In this document: positions 17,415-26,721 of the stretch, one piece after another
How the letters are laid out: each line of letters begins with the position of its first letter
Position numbering within the stretch: position 1 is the stretch's first letter
Assembly: GCF_030693405.1 (NCBI RefSeq)
Contig: NZ_JAUYAW010000057.1
Location: forward strand, 1-44,625
DNA: 44,625 bases
DNA from: Phenylobacterium sp.
GTDB taxonomy: Bacteria > Pseudomonadota > Alphaproteobacteria > Caulobacterales > Caulobacteraceae
Direction of reading: 5' to 3'
Program-made: the position numbers and the translations under genes
Notes under the pieces: generated by a model
Seen by the model: the letters and a program-made list of their open reading frames with translations, nothing else
What the model was told of the DNA's origin: nothing
Databases searched by the model: none

Positions 17415-17443
17415 TTGACTGCGATTCTCGCCCCGCCTAGCTT
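17415..17443 (+). promoter_or_regulatory. Sigma-70-type promoter upstream of the leader ORF and ABC exporters
   Basis: TTGACT (17415-17420), a 17-base spacer and TAGCTT (17438-17443) give a good housekeeping promoter. Transcription would start near 17450, about 33 bases before the leader ORF start and 300 bases before the first ABC gene. No other promoter of this quality is visible in the 17342-17751 gap. Confidence 0.55.
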
Positions 17444-17482
17444 CCGGCCGTCCACCACCCGCGACCAGACAGGAGGGTTCGC

Positions 17483-17539
17483 ATGAAAATGCCGTTTGCA
17501 CCGAACCCTCACCGCTGCGTCGCCGCGACCCGAACCTAG
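17483..17539 (+). CDS. Putative 18-residue leader peptide ahead of the ABC exporters
   Basis: ATG at 17483 is preceded by AGGAGGG with a 5-base spacing, one of the strongest ribosome sites in the window. The ORF encodes MKMPFAPNPHRCVAATRT and stops at TAG (17537-17539). It lies just after a sigma-70-type promoter and 212 bases before the first exporter gene, which itself has no clear ribosome site. The layout is that of a regulatory upstream ORF whose translation, stalling or termination could control the exporter genes. Translation is inferred from the ribosome site, not shown, and I do not recognise the peptide. It is too short for routine gene callers. Confidence 0.5.
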   Translation: MKMPFAPNPHRCVAATRT

Positions 17540-17751
17540 CTCAGAGCCCCGCTCGAGCGGATCTTCCCGGGCCGGCGCCTCTCCAGGCTCCCGACCCTCA
17601 GGAATTTCCCCGTGTTCGTCCGCACCCGCCGGGACGTCTGCTCCCGGCCCTCTTCGCATTCCGCCCCTTGCCGCGCCCCGTTCGCGCGCCTGCGGTCCTG
17701 CGCCCTTGCCGCCGGTCTGATGACCCGCGGCCCAGATGTTTGGCCTCTCCG
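17540..17751 (+). other. Long untranslated leader between uORF and ABC exporter gene
   Basis: About 212 bases with no convincing gene; the open frame that crosses it is Ser/Pro/Arg-rich and looks like a GC artefact. Structure that can be seen: a perfect 12-base palindrome CCGCTCGAGCGG just after the leader ORF, and an imperfect hairpin near 17709-17733 (CCGCCGGTC against GACCCGCGG, one mismatch) that lies shortly before the exporter start. No U-run terminator is visible. A Rho-dependent or translation-coupled switch would fit better than an intrinsic attenuator. Confidence 0.35.
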
Positions 17752-19545
<1,794 letters not shown>

Positions 19546-19564
19546 CCGCCAGATCGAGAAGACC

Positions 19565-21352
19565 ATGACTGAACACTATGACGACACCGACGACCTGGCC
19601 GAGCGGACCCTCTCCAACCGGCAGGTGCTGGGCTTTATCGGCGCTTTCTGGCTGCGGCGGCCGGTCCTGTTCTGGACCTCGGTCGTGCTCACCCTGGTGG
19701 CCATCGGCTTCGATCTCGCCCTGCCCTGGGCGGCGGGCCGGCTGATGGACATTGTCGCCGCAGGTCCCGACCAGGCCGACCTCGCCTGGCGGGCCTGGGC
19801 GATTTTCATCGGGGTCTTCTTCGCCTTCACCGTGGTGCGCAACATCGCCTTCCGGTTCTGGAATCCGATGGCCGCGGCCAACATGAAGGACATGACCGAC
19901 GAGGGCTTCAAGCGGGTGCAGTCCTATTCCGCCGACTGGCATGCCAACACCTTCGCCGGCTCCACGGTGCGGCGGCTCAGCCGCGGCATGTGGGGCTATG
20001 ACATGGTCTCCGACGCGGTGATCCTGTGGCTGGGGCCAGCCCTGATCGTGCTGATCGGCCTGTCGGTGATGATGATCGCCCGCTGGCCGATGGTGGGCTT
20101 CTTCTCCCTGGCGGTGGTGATCCTCTATCTGGTCTCCAACCTCTGGCTGACCACGGTCTATGTGCGGCCGGCCAACCTGAGGTCGGTGGCGCTGGACTCG
20201 CGGATCGGCGGCGCCCTGTCAGACTCCATCGGCTCCAACCCGACGGTGAAGGCCTTCGGCGCCGAGGCCCGGGAAGAGGCGCGCATCGGCGGGGTCACGG
20301 CCCTGTGGCGGCGGCTGACCCTGATCACCTGGACCCGGTTCATCAATGTCTGGCTGTGGCACAACCTGCTGCTGGTTGGCCTGCAGGCGGGGCTGACCGG
20401 CCTGCTCCTGCGGCTATGGGCTCAAGGCCAGGCCAGCGCGGGCGACGTGGTGTTCGCCATCACCGCCTTCATGCTGATGAGCGGCTATCTGCGAAATGTG
20501 GGCGAGAACATCCGCATGATGCAGAAGGGCCTGGATGACGTGGAGGACGTGGCCCGCTACGCCGTCACCGAGCCCGAGGTGGCCGACGCCCCGGATGCGG
20601 CCATCTTCCGCGGCGAACGGGGGGAGATCGCCTTCGACCGGGTGACCTTTGGCTACAAGGCCGCGGCCGGACCGCTCTATGAAAACTTCACCCTGATCGT
20701 GGCGCCAGGCGAAAAGGTCGCCCTCGTGGGCGCGACGGGGGCGGGCAAGTCGACCTTCGTCAAGCTGCTGCAGCGGCTCTACGACGTGCAGTCGGGCCGC
20801 ATCCTGATCGATGGCCAGGACATCTCCAAGGTGAGCCAGGCTTCCCTGCGGCGGTCCATCGCGCTCGTGCCCCAGGATCCGGCCCTGTTCCACCGCACCA
20901 TTGCGGAGAACATCGCCTATGCGCGGCCGGACGCCCGACCGGAGGAGGTGGCCGCGGCCGCCCGGCGCGCCCGGGCGCATGACTTCATCATGCGCCTGCC
21001 CAAGGGCTACGAGACCCTGGTGGGCGAGCGCGGGGTGAAGCTGTCGGGCGGCGAACGCCAGCGGGTGGCTCTGGCCAGGGCCTTCCTGGCCGATGCGCCG
21101 ATCCTGGTCCTGGACGAGGCCACCTCGTCCCTGGACGTGGAGACCGAGCGGGACGTGCAGTCCGCTATGGAGGAGCTGATGGCCGGGCGCACGACCATCG
21201 TCATCGCCCACCGCCTCTCGACCATCCGCGGCGCAGACCGGATTCTGGTCTTTGAGGGCGGCCGGGTGGTGGAGGAGGGTCGGCATGCCGAGCTTGTGGC
21301 CAAGGGTGGGGCCTATGCGCGCCTGCACGCGGTCACCGAGGGGTTCGGCTAG
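19565..21352 (+). CDS. ABC exporter half-transporter, second of the tandem pair
   Basis: 595 residues from the ATG at 19565, 19 bases after the first gene; the frame is open upstream inside the first gene but that part is out of register with it. Same architecture as its neighbour: exporter membrane domain, then Walker A GATGAGKS (389-396), LSGGE (493-497), Walker B ILVLDE and HRLSTIR. The two proteins are clearly paralogous over their whole length, for example SADWH, ANPTVKAFGAEARE / SNPTVKAFGAEARE and KGYETLVGERGVKLSGGERQRVA-type stretches. Both have intact ATP sites, unlike many bacterial heterodimers in which one site is degenerate. A membrane-anchored heterodimer arising by gene duplication is the simplest view. 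Confidence 0.9.
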   Translation: MTEHYDDTDDLAERTLSNRQVLGFIGAFWLRRPVLFWTSVVLTLVAIGFDLALPWAAGRLMDIVAAGPDQADLAWRAWAIFIGVFFAFTVVRNIAFRFWNPMAAANMKDMTDEGFKRVQSYSADWHANTFAGSTVRRLSRGMWGYDMVSDAVILWLGPALIVLIGLSVMMIARWPMVGFFSLAVVILYLVSNLWLTTVYVRPANLRSVALDSRIGGALSDSIGSNPTVKAFGAEAREEARIGGVTALWRRLTLITWTRFINVWLWHNLLLVGLQAGLTGLLLRLWAQGQASAGDVVFAITAFMLMSGYLRNVGENIRMMQKGLDDVEDVARYAVTEPEVADAPDAAIFRGERGEIAFDRVTFGYKAAAGPLYENFTLIVAPGEKVALVGATGAGKSTFVKLLQRLYDVQSGRILIDGQDISKVSQASLRRSIALVPQDPALFHRTIAENIAYARPDARPEEVAAAARRARAHDFIMRLPKGYETLVGERGVKLSGGERQRVALARAFLADAPILVLDEATSSLDVETERDVQSAMEELMAGRTTIVIAHRLSTIRGADRILVFEGGRVVEEGRHAELVAKGGAYARLHAVTEGFG

Positions 21353-21429
21353 GTTGCGGGTGACGTCGGGGCCGGAATAGGTCACGATCTGTCAGCTCGG
21401 GGTGGGGCTCTGGATGATCGGAGCGCCCC

Positions 21430-22239
21430 TTGAGCTATGCCGAAAATGTCGTGCGCTGGTTGCGGGAGCGGCTCGACCGGGCGCCGCCCCTGGCCGAGCC
21501 CCGCGAGCTGGCCCTGGCCCTCCGCGTACTGGCCCTCTGGCGCGCCTCGGCGATCGTGGACGCCTTCGTGGCCCGCCACGGGCGAAAGGTGCTGCAAGGC
21601 CCCTTCGCCGGCATGGCCTATGTGGAGGGCGCCGCCGAAGGCGCGTTGGCGCCAAGGCTGCTGGGGACCTATGAGGCCGAGCTGCACCCCTATCTGATGG
21701 CCCTGGCCGCCGAGGGGCTCGACTGCGTGATCGATGTGGGGTGCGCCGAGGGCTATTACGCCGTTGGTATGGCGCTGCTGTCGCCGACCGCCCGGGTGCA
21801 TGCCTTTGACACCGAGCCCAAGGCTCGGGCCGCCTGCGCCCGGATGGCGGCGCTCAACGGCGTCGGCGACCGGGTGAGTATCGGCGAGACGCTCAAGCCC
21901 GAGGACTTTGAAGCGTTCGCCGGGGCCCGTCGTCTGGTGCTGATGGACGTTGAAGGCGCCGAGGACGACCTGCTTCGGCCCGATCTCAGTCCGGCGCTGG
22001 CCCACATGCACCTCATCGTGGAGGCCCACGAGGTCTACCGGCCGGGCGTGGCCGCGAGGCTGACCGAGCGTTTCGCCTCGACCCATCATGTCACCGAACT
22101 GCCTATGGGCGGGCGGACCCTGCCCCTGCCGGACTGGCTGATGGCGTCGAACCACCTCGATCAATTGCTGGCGGTCTGGGAGTGGCGGCTTGGACCCACG
22201 CCCTGGCTGGTGATGCGGCCGAAATCCCTCAACGCCTGA
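21430..22239 (+). CDS. FkbM-type SAM-dependent methyltransferase
   Basis: 269 residues from a TTG start at 21430 with GGAG 6 bases upstream; no ATG lies close enough to replace it. Motif I is VIDVGCAEGYYAVG (100-113), followed by HAFDTEP as the acidic strand, and LVLMDVEGAEDDLL matches the conserved 'kiDvEGaE' segment of FkbM methyltransferases. These act on sugar or lipid hydroxyls in surface polysaccharides and natural products. It follows the ABC exporters by 77 bases on the same strand and could modify their cargo. Its 3' end overlaps the convergent YcaQ-like gene by 11 bases. Confidence 0.78.
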   Translation: MSYAENVVRWLRERLDRAPPLAEPRELALALRVLALWRASAIVDAFVARHGRKVLQGPFAGMAYVEGAAEGALAPRLLGTYEAELHPYLMALAAEGLDCVIDVGCAEGYYAVGMALLSPTARVHAFDTEPKARAACARMAALNGVGDRVSIGETLKPEDFEAFAGARRLVLMDVEGAEDDLLRPDLSPALAHMHLIVEAHEVYRPGVAARLTERFASTHHVTELPMGGRTLPLPDWLMASNHLDQLLAVWEWRLGPTPWLVMRPKSLNA

Positions 22240-23455
22240 GGGCGGATTCCAGGGCAGGGGCGAAGTCGCCGCAGGGTTCGGTCTGCACCTCGGCCAGGCC
22301 CAGCCAGCCGGCCATCAGGCGCAGCTCGGCGGCCAGGCGCTCAGGGGTGTCGGGGGTCGCCTGCGGTTCGGCGTGAGTGGCCATCACCCGGAGGACGCCA
22401 GCCTTGCGGTCGGCCTTCAAGTCGACCCGAGCGGTGATCTCTTCGCCTTCCAGGAAGGGCAGGACATAGTAGCCGTGGGTGCGCTTCTCGGCCGGGGTGT
22501 AGATCTCAAGCCGGACCCGCACCCCGAACAGCCGCTCCGTCCGCTCCCGAAACCAGATCAGGTTGTCGAAGGGCGAGAGCAGGGCTGCGCCGCCAATTTG
22601 CCGGGGCCGGCGGGCGCTCGGATCGAGATAGGCGCCTTGGTCCCAGCCGCGGACAGTGACAGGAACCAGGTCGCCGGCCTCCACCAATTCGGCGATCCGC
22701 GCCCGGGTCTCGACCGGCGCCATGCGGAAATAGTCCCGCAGGTCCCGTTCAGTGGCCACGCCCTGCGCCCTTGCGGCGATCCGCAACAGCGCCCGTTGAG
22801 CGTCCTCGCGCGACGGCGTCGGCGCCCCGTGGACCTCCGGCGGCAGCACTTCGTGGGGCAGGCCGTAAACCCGTTCGAAAGTCGCCCGCCGTGTGGCCGT
22901 GGTCAGGCCGCCGGTCCAGAACAGGCATTCGGCCGCCCGCTTGGCCTCGCTCCAGCCCCACCAGCCGCCGGCGCCGCGGGCGCCGAGCTCCAGTTCCGCG
23001 GCCGACAGCGGGCCGCGGTCAGCCACCGCGGCCAGGGCGCGGTCCATCAGGGCGGCATGGTCCCGCAGGAACCTGGCCACCCCCTTCCACACACCGACGC
23101 CCTGCCGCGCATCCTCCATCCGCCAACGCAGCAGCGGCTGGGCCGACAGGGGCAGGAGCGAGGCCTCATGGGCCCAGTATTCAAAGAACTGCGGGCGCTT
23201 CCCCCAGGCCAGGCCCTCCAGAGCGTCGCGGGGATAGGGGCCAAGGCGGGAGAAGAACGGCAGGTAGTGGGTGCGCGAGACCACATTGACCGAGTCGATC
23301 TGCACCACGCCCAGGCGGCCCATGGTGTCGACCAGATGCCGGCGGCCAGCGGCGGCTGGCCGGGGGCGTCCGAAACCCTGAGCGCCCAGGGCGATGCGGC
23401 GGGCCTGGGCGGCGCTGAGATGTTCGCCGACGGACGCGCTCACCGCTCCGGCCAC
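22229..23455 (-). CDS. YcaQ-like winged-helix DNA glycosylase family protein
   Basis: 408 residues if started at the GTG at 23455; a second GTG at 23443 overlaps the kinase stop as GTGA and is an equally good, translationally coupled start. The protein belongs to the HTH_42/YcaQ family: LSAAQARRIALGAQGF at the N-terminus, MGRLGVVQIDSVNVVSRTHYLPFFSRLG, EYWAHEASLLPL, the QxD-type catalytic segment inside VQIDSVN, and late LLSPFDNLIWFRERTERLFG and RTHGYYVLPFLEGEEITARVDLKADR. Characterised members unhook DNA interstrand crosslinks. The partner upstream is an HWE kinase, an unexpected neighbour for a repair enzyme. Confidence 0.83.
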   Translation of the reverse strand: MAGAVSASVGEHLSAAQARRIALGAQGFGRPRPAAAGRRHLVDTMGRLGVVQIDSVNVVSRTHYLPFFSRLGPYPRDALEGLAWGKRPQFFEYWAHEASLLPLSAQPLLRWRMEDARQGVGVWKGVARFLRDHAALMDRALAAVADRGPLSAAELELGARGAGGWWGWSEAKRAAECLFWTGGLTTATRRATFERVYGLPHEVLPPEVHGAPTPSREDAQRALLRIAARAQGVATERDLRDYFRMAPVETRARIAELVEAGDLVPVTVRGWDQGAYLDPSARRPRQIGGAALLSPFDNLIWFRERTERLFGVRVRLEIYTPAEKRTHGYYVLPFLEGEEITARVDLKADRKAGVLRVMATHAEPQATPDTPERLAAELRLMAGWLGLAEVQTEPCGDFAPALESALRR

Positions 23456-24930
23456 TCAGCCCAGTCTCCTGGCTCCGGCGCAGGCAGGGCCACGTCCACC
23501 TGGCAGACCAGGCCCGTCGCCTGAAAGTCCATACGCACCTCGCCGACGAATTCGGCTGCGAGGCCCCGCTGGATCAGCCGCGACCCAAAACCCCTGCGGG
23601 TGGGCGGCGTCACCGGCGGCCCGCCAGTCTCGCGCCAGGTCAGTTGGAGCCGGGGCGAGGCATGTTCGGTGCTGACGGTCCACGACAGATCGACCCGGCC
23701 TGCGGCGCTGTTCAGGGCGCCGTACTTGGCGGCGTTGGTGGCCAGTTCATGGAAGGCCAGGGCCATGGCGATGGCCGTGCGCGGGGGCAGGATCACGGCG
23801 GGGCCGTCGACGCCGAACCGCTCAGTCCCATAGGGCTCGGCCGCCTGGGCGGCGATCTCCTCAAGGCGCGCCCCCGACCACCTGGCGTCGGTCAGGACGT
23901 CATGGGCCTTCGCCAGGGCCAGGAGCCGCGAGGTGAGCGCTTCGCGCACCTCCGGGGTGGCGCCGCCGCCGCGCAGGGTCTGGGCGGCGATGGCCTGCAC
24001 CGTGGCCAGGGAGTTTTTCACCCGGTGGTTCAGCTCATGGACCATCAGGCGCAGATGCTCCTCCGCCAGCTTCCGCTCGGTGATGTCGCGGAAAAAGACC
24101 GCCAGGCCTTCGTTGACGGGGTTGCCGCGAACGTCGAGCCAGACGACCCGGCCATCGGGAAACTCGTAGCGGTTCTCCAAGGCGAAGGCGGTCCGCTGGC
24201 TCATGGCCTGCCGGTAGAGCGCCCCCAGCGGCATGTCGTAGGTGTCGGGCCAGACATCCCAGTGGTTCTGACCGATGAACGTATCCCGGGGGCGTCCGTC
24301 GACCCGGATCCCTTCGGCGTTGATTTCCAGGATGGTGAAGTCATGACCCAGCAGCATGAATCCATCGGTCATGCCCTCCAGCACATTGCGAGCCCGGTCC
24401 CGCTCGTCCTTCAGGGCGGCCTCGGCGCGCACCTGCTCGGTGGTCTCCAGGACGAAGGCGATCACCCCGGCCGGAACGCCCGCCTCATCGAAGACCGGCG
24501 AATAGTCGAGGTTCATCACCACATTCTCGGCCCTGCCATTGCGATAGAGCACGAGCTCCTGGTTCTTGTAGGTCAGCGAGCCCCCTGCCAGGCCGACCTC
24601 CATGACGTGGGCGTTGAAGTCGGCCACCTCGGGCCAGCCCTCCAGCACATTGCTGCCCAGCAGCCTGGGATGGCGGGCGCCGGCGAAGACGGAATAGGCG
24701 TCGTTATAGAGCATGACGCCCTGCGGGCCCCACAGCATGACGATGGGCGTGGGAGAATGCAGCAGCATGCCGAGGGCGCCCAGGAGGCTCTGGGGCCAGG
24801 CCGAGATCGGGCCGATGGGGCTCGCCGACCAGTCCCTCTGGGCGATCAGCGCGCCTGTCTCCCCGCCTGACCGCAAGAAGGCCAGGCGATCACTCAAGCC
24901 CGACTGACCTGACCCATCCATCAACGACAC
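23440..24930 (-). CDS. HWE-family sensor histidine kinase with PAS domains
   Basis: 496 residues from a GTG at 24930 with AGGAG 10 bases upstream. No membrane segment is seen, so it is a cytoplasmic sensor. Two PAS-like domains lie at about 50-170 and 180-285; the second ends in the FRDITERK linker. The kinase core has the HWE phosphoacceptor region HELNHRVKNSLATVQ with His298, the N-box HELATNAAKYGAL (394-406), the WRE motif (432-434) and the glycine-rich RRGFGSRLI. No response regulator gene is adjacent; HWE kinases often act through single-domain regulators or PhyR-type general stress regulators encoded elsewhere. The PAS signal (light, redox or small molecule) is unknown; the first PAS lacks the NCRFL cysteine motif of LOV domains. 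Confidence 0.9.
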   Translation of the reverse strand: MSLMDGSGQSGLSDRLAFLRSGGETGALIAQRDWSASPIGPISAWPQSLLGALGMLLHSPTPIVMLWGPQGVMLYNDAYSVFAGARHPRLLGSNVLEGWPEVADFNAHVMEVGLAGGSLTYKNQELVLYRNGRAENVVMNLDYSPVFDEAGVPAGVIAFVLETTEQVRAEAALKDERDRARNVLEGMTDGFMLLGHDFTILEINAEGIRVDGRPRDTFIGQNHWDVWPDTYDMPLGALYRQAMSQRTAFALENRYEFPDGRVVWLDVRGNPVNEGLAVFFRDITERKLAEEHLRLMVHELNHRVKNSLATVQAIAAQTLRGGGATPEVREALTSRLLALAKAHDVLTDARWSGARLEEIAAQAAEPYGTERFGVDGPAVILPPRTAIAMALAFHELATNAAKYGALNSAAGRVDLSWTVSTEHASPRLQLTWRETGGPPVTPPTRRGFGSRLIQRGLAAEFVGEVRMDFQATGLVCQVDVALPAPEPGDWAEWPER

Positions 24931-25020
24931 GAACGCCGGGCTCCTGGTTGGTTGGAGGCTAACCTAGCCACCTGGACGGGGCCTCTGCCACAGAAAACCG
25001 ATCGGGGGTTGCGCGGCGTC

Positions 25021-25794
25021 TCAGGGACAGAGGCGTCCATCGGTCAGGGCGGCGATCTCGAAGGGAAAGAGCACCTGCGAGTCCGGGGGCTCGACGCTGC
25101 GCGCCAGGCCAGGTTCCCCCAGGGCCTTAATCAGATGACGGATGACATTCAGCCGGGCCGTCTTCTTGTGGTCGGCCTTGACGCAGACCCAGGGCGCCTG
25201 GGCGGTGTCGGTGCGCCGCAGCATCTCGTCGCGGGCGGCGGAATAGTCGTCCCAGCGAGGCTGGGCGAACTCATCCAGCGGGCTCGATTTCAGCACCTTC
25301 AGCGGATCGTCCTTGCGTTCGGCGAGACGGTCAGCCTGCTCGGCCTTGCTGACATCCATCCAGATCTTCACCAGGCGGATGCCGCTCGCCACCAGCATCT
25401 GCTCAAACAGCGGGACCTCGCGCAGGAAGTCCTCCTGTTCGGCCAGGGTGGAAAAGCCCATCACCCGCTCGACGCCGGCCCGGTTGTACCAGGAGCGGTT
25501 GAAGATCACGAACTGGCCGCCAGCGGGCAGGTGGCTGACATAGCGCTGAAAATACCATTGGGTGCGCTCGACGTCCGAAGGCTTGGACAGGGCCACCACC
25601 CGGGTGGCGCGGACCGACATGTGCTCGGTGATCCGCTGGATGGTCCCATCCTTGCCGGCCGCGTCGCGGCCTTCGAAGATGACCAGCACCTTCTGGCCCT
25701 CGGCCAGGGCCTGCTGCTGCAGTTTCACGAGGGCCAGCTGCAAGCGGGGCAGGGCCTCGTCATAGGTCTCGTCGGTCTTGGCGGTTTTGCTCAT
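25021..25794 (-). CDS. ppk2: Polyphosphate kinase 2 (PPK2 family)
   Basis: 257 residues, a single-domain PPK2. Walker A is FEGRDAAGKDG (40-50), and the lid and Walker B region is IFNRSWYNRAGVERVMGF (97-114). Other family features are QWYFQRYVSHLPAGG, KIWMDVSKAEQADRL and WDDYSAARDEML. The enzyme transfers phosphate between polyphosphate and nucleoside diphosphates, usually favouring nucleotide synthesis from polyphosphate. Class I substrate preference is assumed from the one-domain length. It is divergent from rsmE across a 77-base gap. A link with the PHO-controlled pstS elsewhere in the window is possible only in the broad sense of phosphate economy. Confidence 0.9.
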   Translation of the reverse strand: MSKTAKTDETYDEALPRLQLALVKLQQQALAEGQKVLVIFEGRDAAGKDGTIQRITEHMSVRATRVVALSKPSDVERTQWYFQRYVSHLPAGGQFVIFNRSWYNRAGVERVMGFSTLAEQEDFLREVPLFEQMLVASGIRLVKIWMDVSKAEQADRLAERKDDPLKVLKSSPLDEFAQPRWDDYSAARDEMLRRTDTAQAPWVCVKADHKKTARLNVIRHLIKALGEPGLARSVEPPDSQVLFPFEIAALTDGRLCP

Positions 25795-25871
25795 GGGAAA
25801 AGCCTACGCCGGAGACGGGTCGGTGCGCCATGATCTATGCGACTGCGCGCCCGCCTGTTTAGAAGACCATC

Positions 25872-26609
25872 ATGATACGTCTGTTCGTCACCCATGACCT
25901 GGCGCCTGGCGCCCGGCTCGGCCTCAACCCGGACCAGAGCCGCTATGTGGTCGCCGTCATGCGCCGGGCGTCCGGCGATCCGCTGCTGGTCTTCAATGGC
26001 CGGGACGGGGAGTGGCGCGCCGTGGTCGCCGAGAGCGGCAAGCGTGGCGCGGTGCTTCAGGTCGAGGCCCGGACGAAGCCTCAGGTCCAGAGTCCCGACC
26101 TCGACCTCATCGTCGCCACCGTCAAGCGGGCGCGGCTGGAGACCATCATCGAGAAGGCCTGCGAGCTCGGCGCGCGGCGGGTGCGCCTGGTCGTCACCGA
26201 GCGGACCAATCCTGATCACATCCGTCTCCCCAGGCTGAACGCCATCGCGGTGGAGGCCGCCGAACAGACCGGACGGATCGACCTGCCAGAGATCACGGAA
26301 CCGACCCGCCTGGGCGCCGTGCTGGACACCTGGGAGGCCGGCCGCAGGCTTCTGTTTTGCGATGAGGCAGGCGACGCCCCCCCAGTTCTGCAGGCGCTGC
26401 GCGGACAGCCGACGGGGCCTTGGGCCGTGCTGATCGGGCCGGAGGGTGGTTTTTCTCCGGCTGAGCGCGCCCGGCTGCGTGGCCTGGCCCTGGCCGTGCC
26501 TGCAACGCTCGGCCCCCGGATTCTGCGGGCCGACACCGCAGCCATCAGCGCGCTGACCCTGTGGCAAAGCGTCTGCGGAGACTGGCGCGAAGACGCCGCC
26601 TCTGATTGA
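25872..26609 (+). CDS. rsmE: RsmE, 16S rRNA m3U1498 methyltransferase
   Basis: 245 residues, full length. An N-terminal PUA-like domain (1 to about 70, starting MIRLFV) is followed by a SPOUT methyltransferase domain with the deep trefoil knot. Characteristic motifs are EKACELGARRV, EAAEQTGR (128-135), IGPEGGFSPAE (188-198) and LGPRILRADTA (213-223). RsmE methylates N3 of U1498 in 16S rRNA in the assembled 30S subunit. It is followed after 112 bases by the glutamate-cysteine ligase gene on the same strand, a gene order common in alphaproteobacteria. Confidence 0.95.
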   Translation: MIRLFVTHDLAPGARLGLNPDQSRYVVAVMRRASGDPLLVFNGRDGEWRAVVAESGKRGAVLQVEARTKPQVQSPDLDLIVATVKRARLETIIEKACELGARRVRLVVTERTNPDHIRLPRLNAIAVEAAEQTGRIDLPEITEPTRLGAVLDTWEAGRRLLFCDEAGDAPPVLQALRGQPTGPWAVLIGPEGGFSPAERARLRGLALAVPATLGPRILRADTAAISALTLWQSVCGDWREDAASD

Positions 26610-26721
26610 GGGGCCATTGCGCTTCGCCATCGTTGCGCCCACTTCAGCGAACGGCGTAAAGAACGCCGCCGCTATCGGGCCTTGGCCGTGGCGAGAATAT
26701 TGTCGGGCTGGGGAGAGAGAC

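Noticed and set aside
17496..17720. 74-residue Ser/Pro/Arg-rich frame in the leader upstream of the ABC exporters
   Set aside because: No ribosome site at its start and low-complexity composition; the 18-codon ORF at 17483 in another frame has a far better initiation signal.
25309..25362. Asn instead of Asp in the FNRSWYNRAG segment of PPK2 considered as a lost catalytic residue
   Set aside because: Many single-domain PPK2 proteins carry NRSWYNRAGVE here, so I read it as a normal variant.
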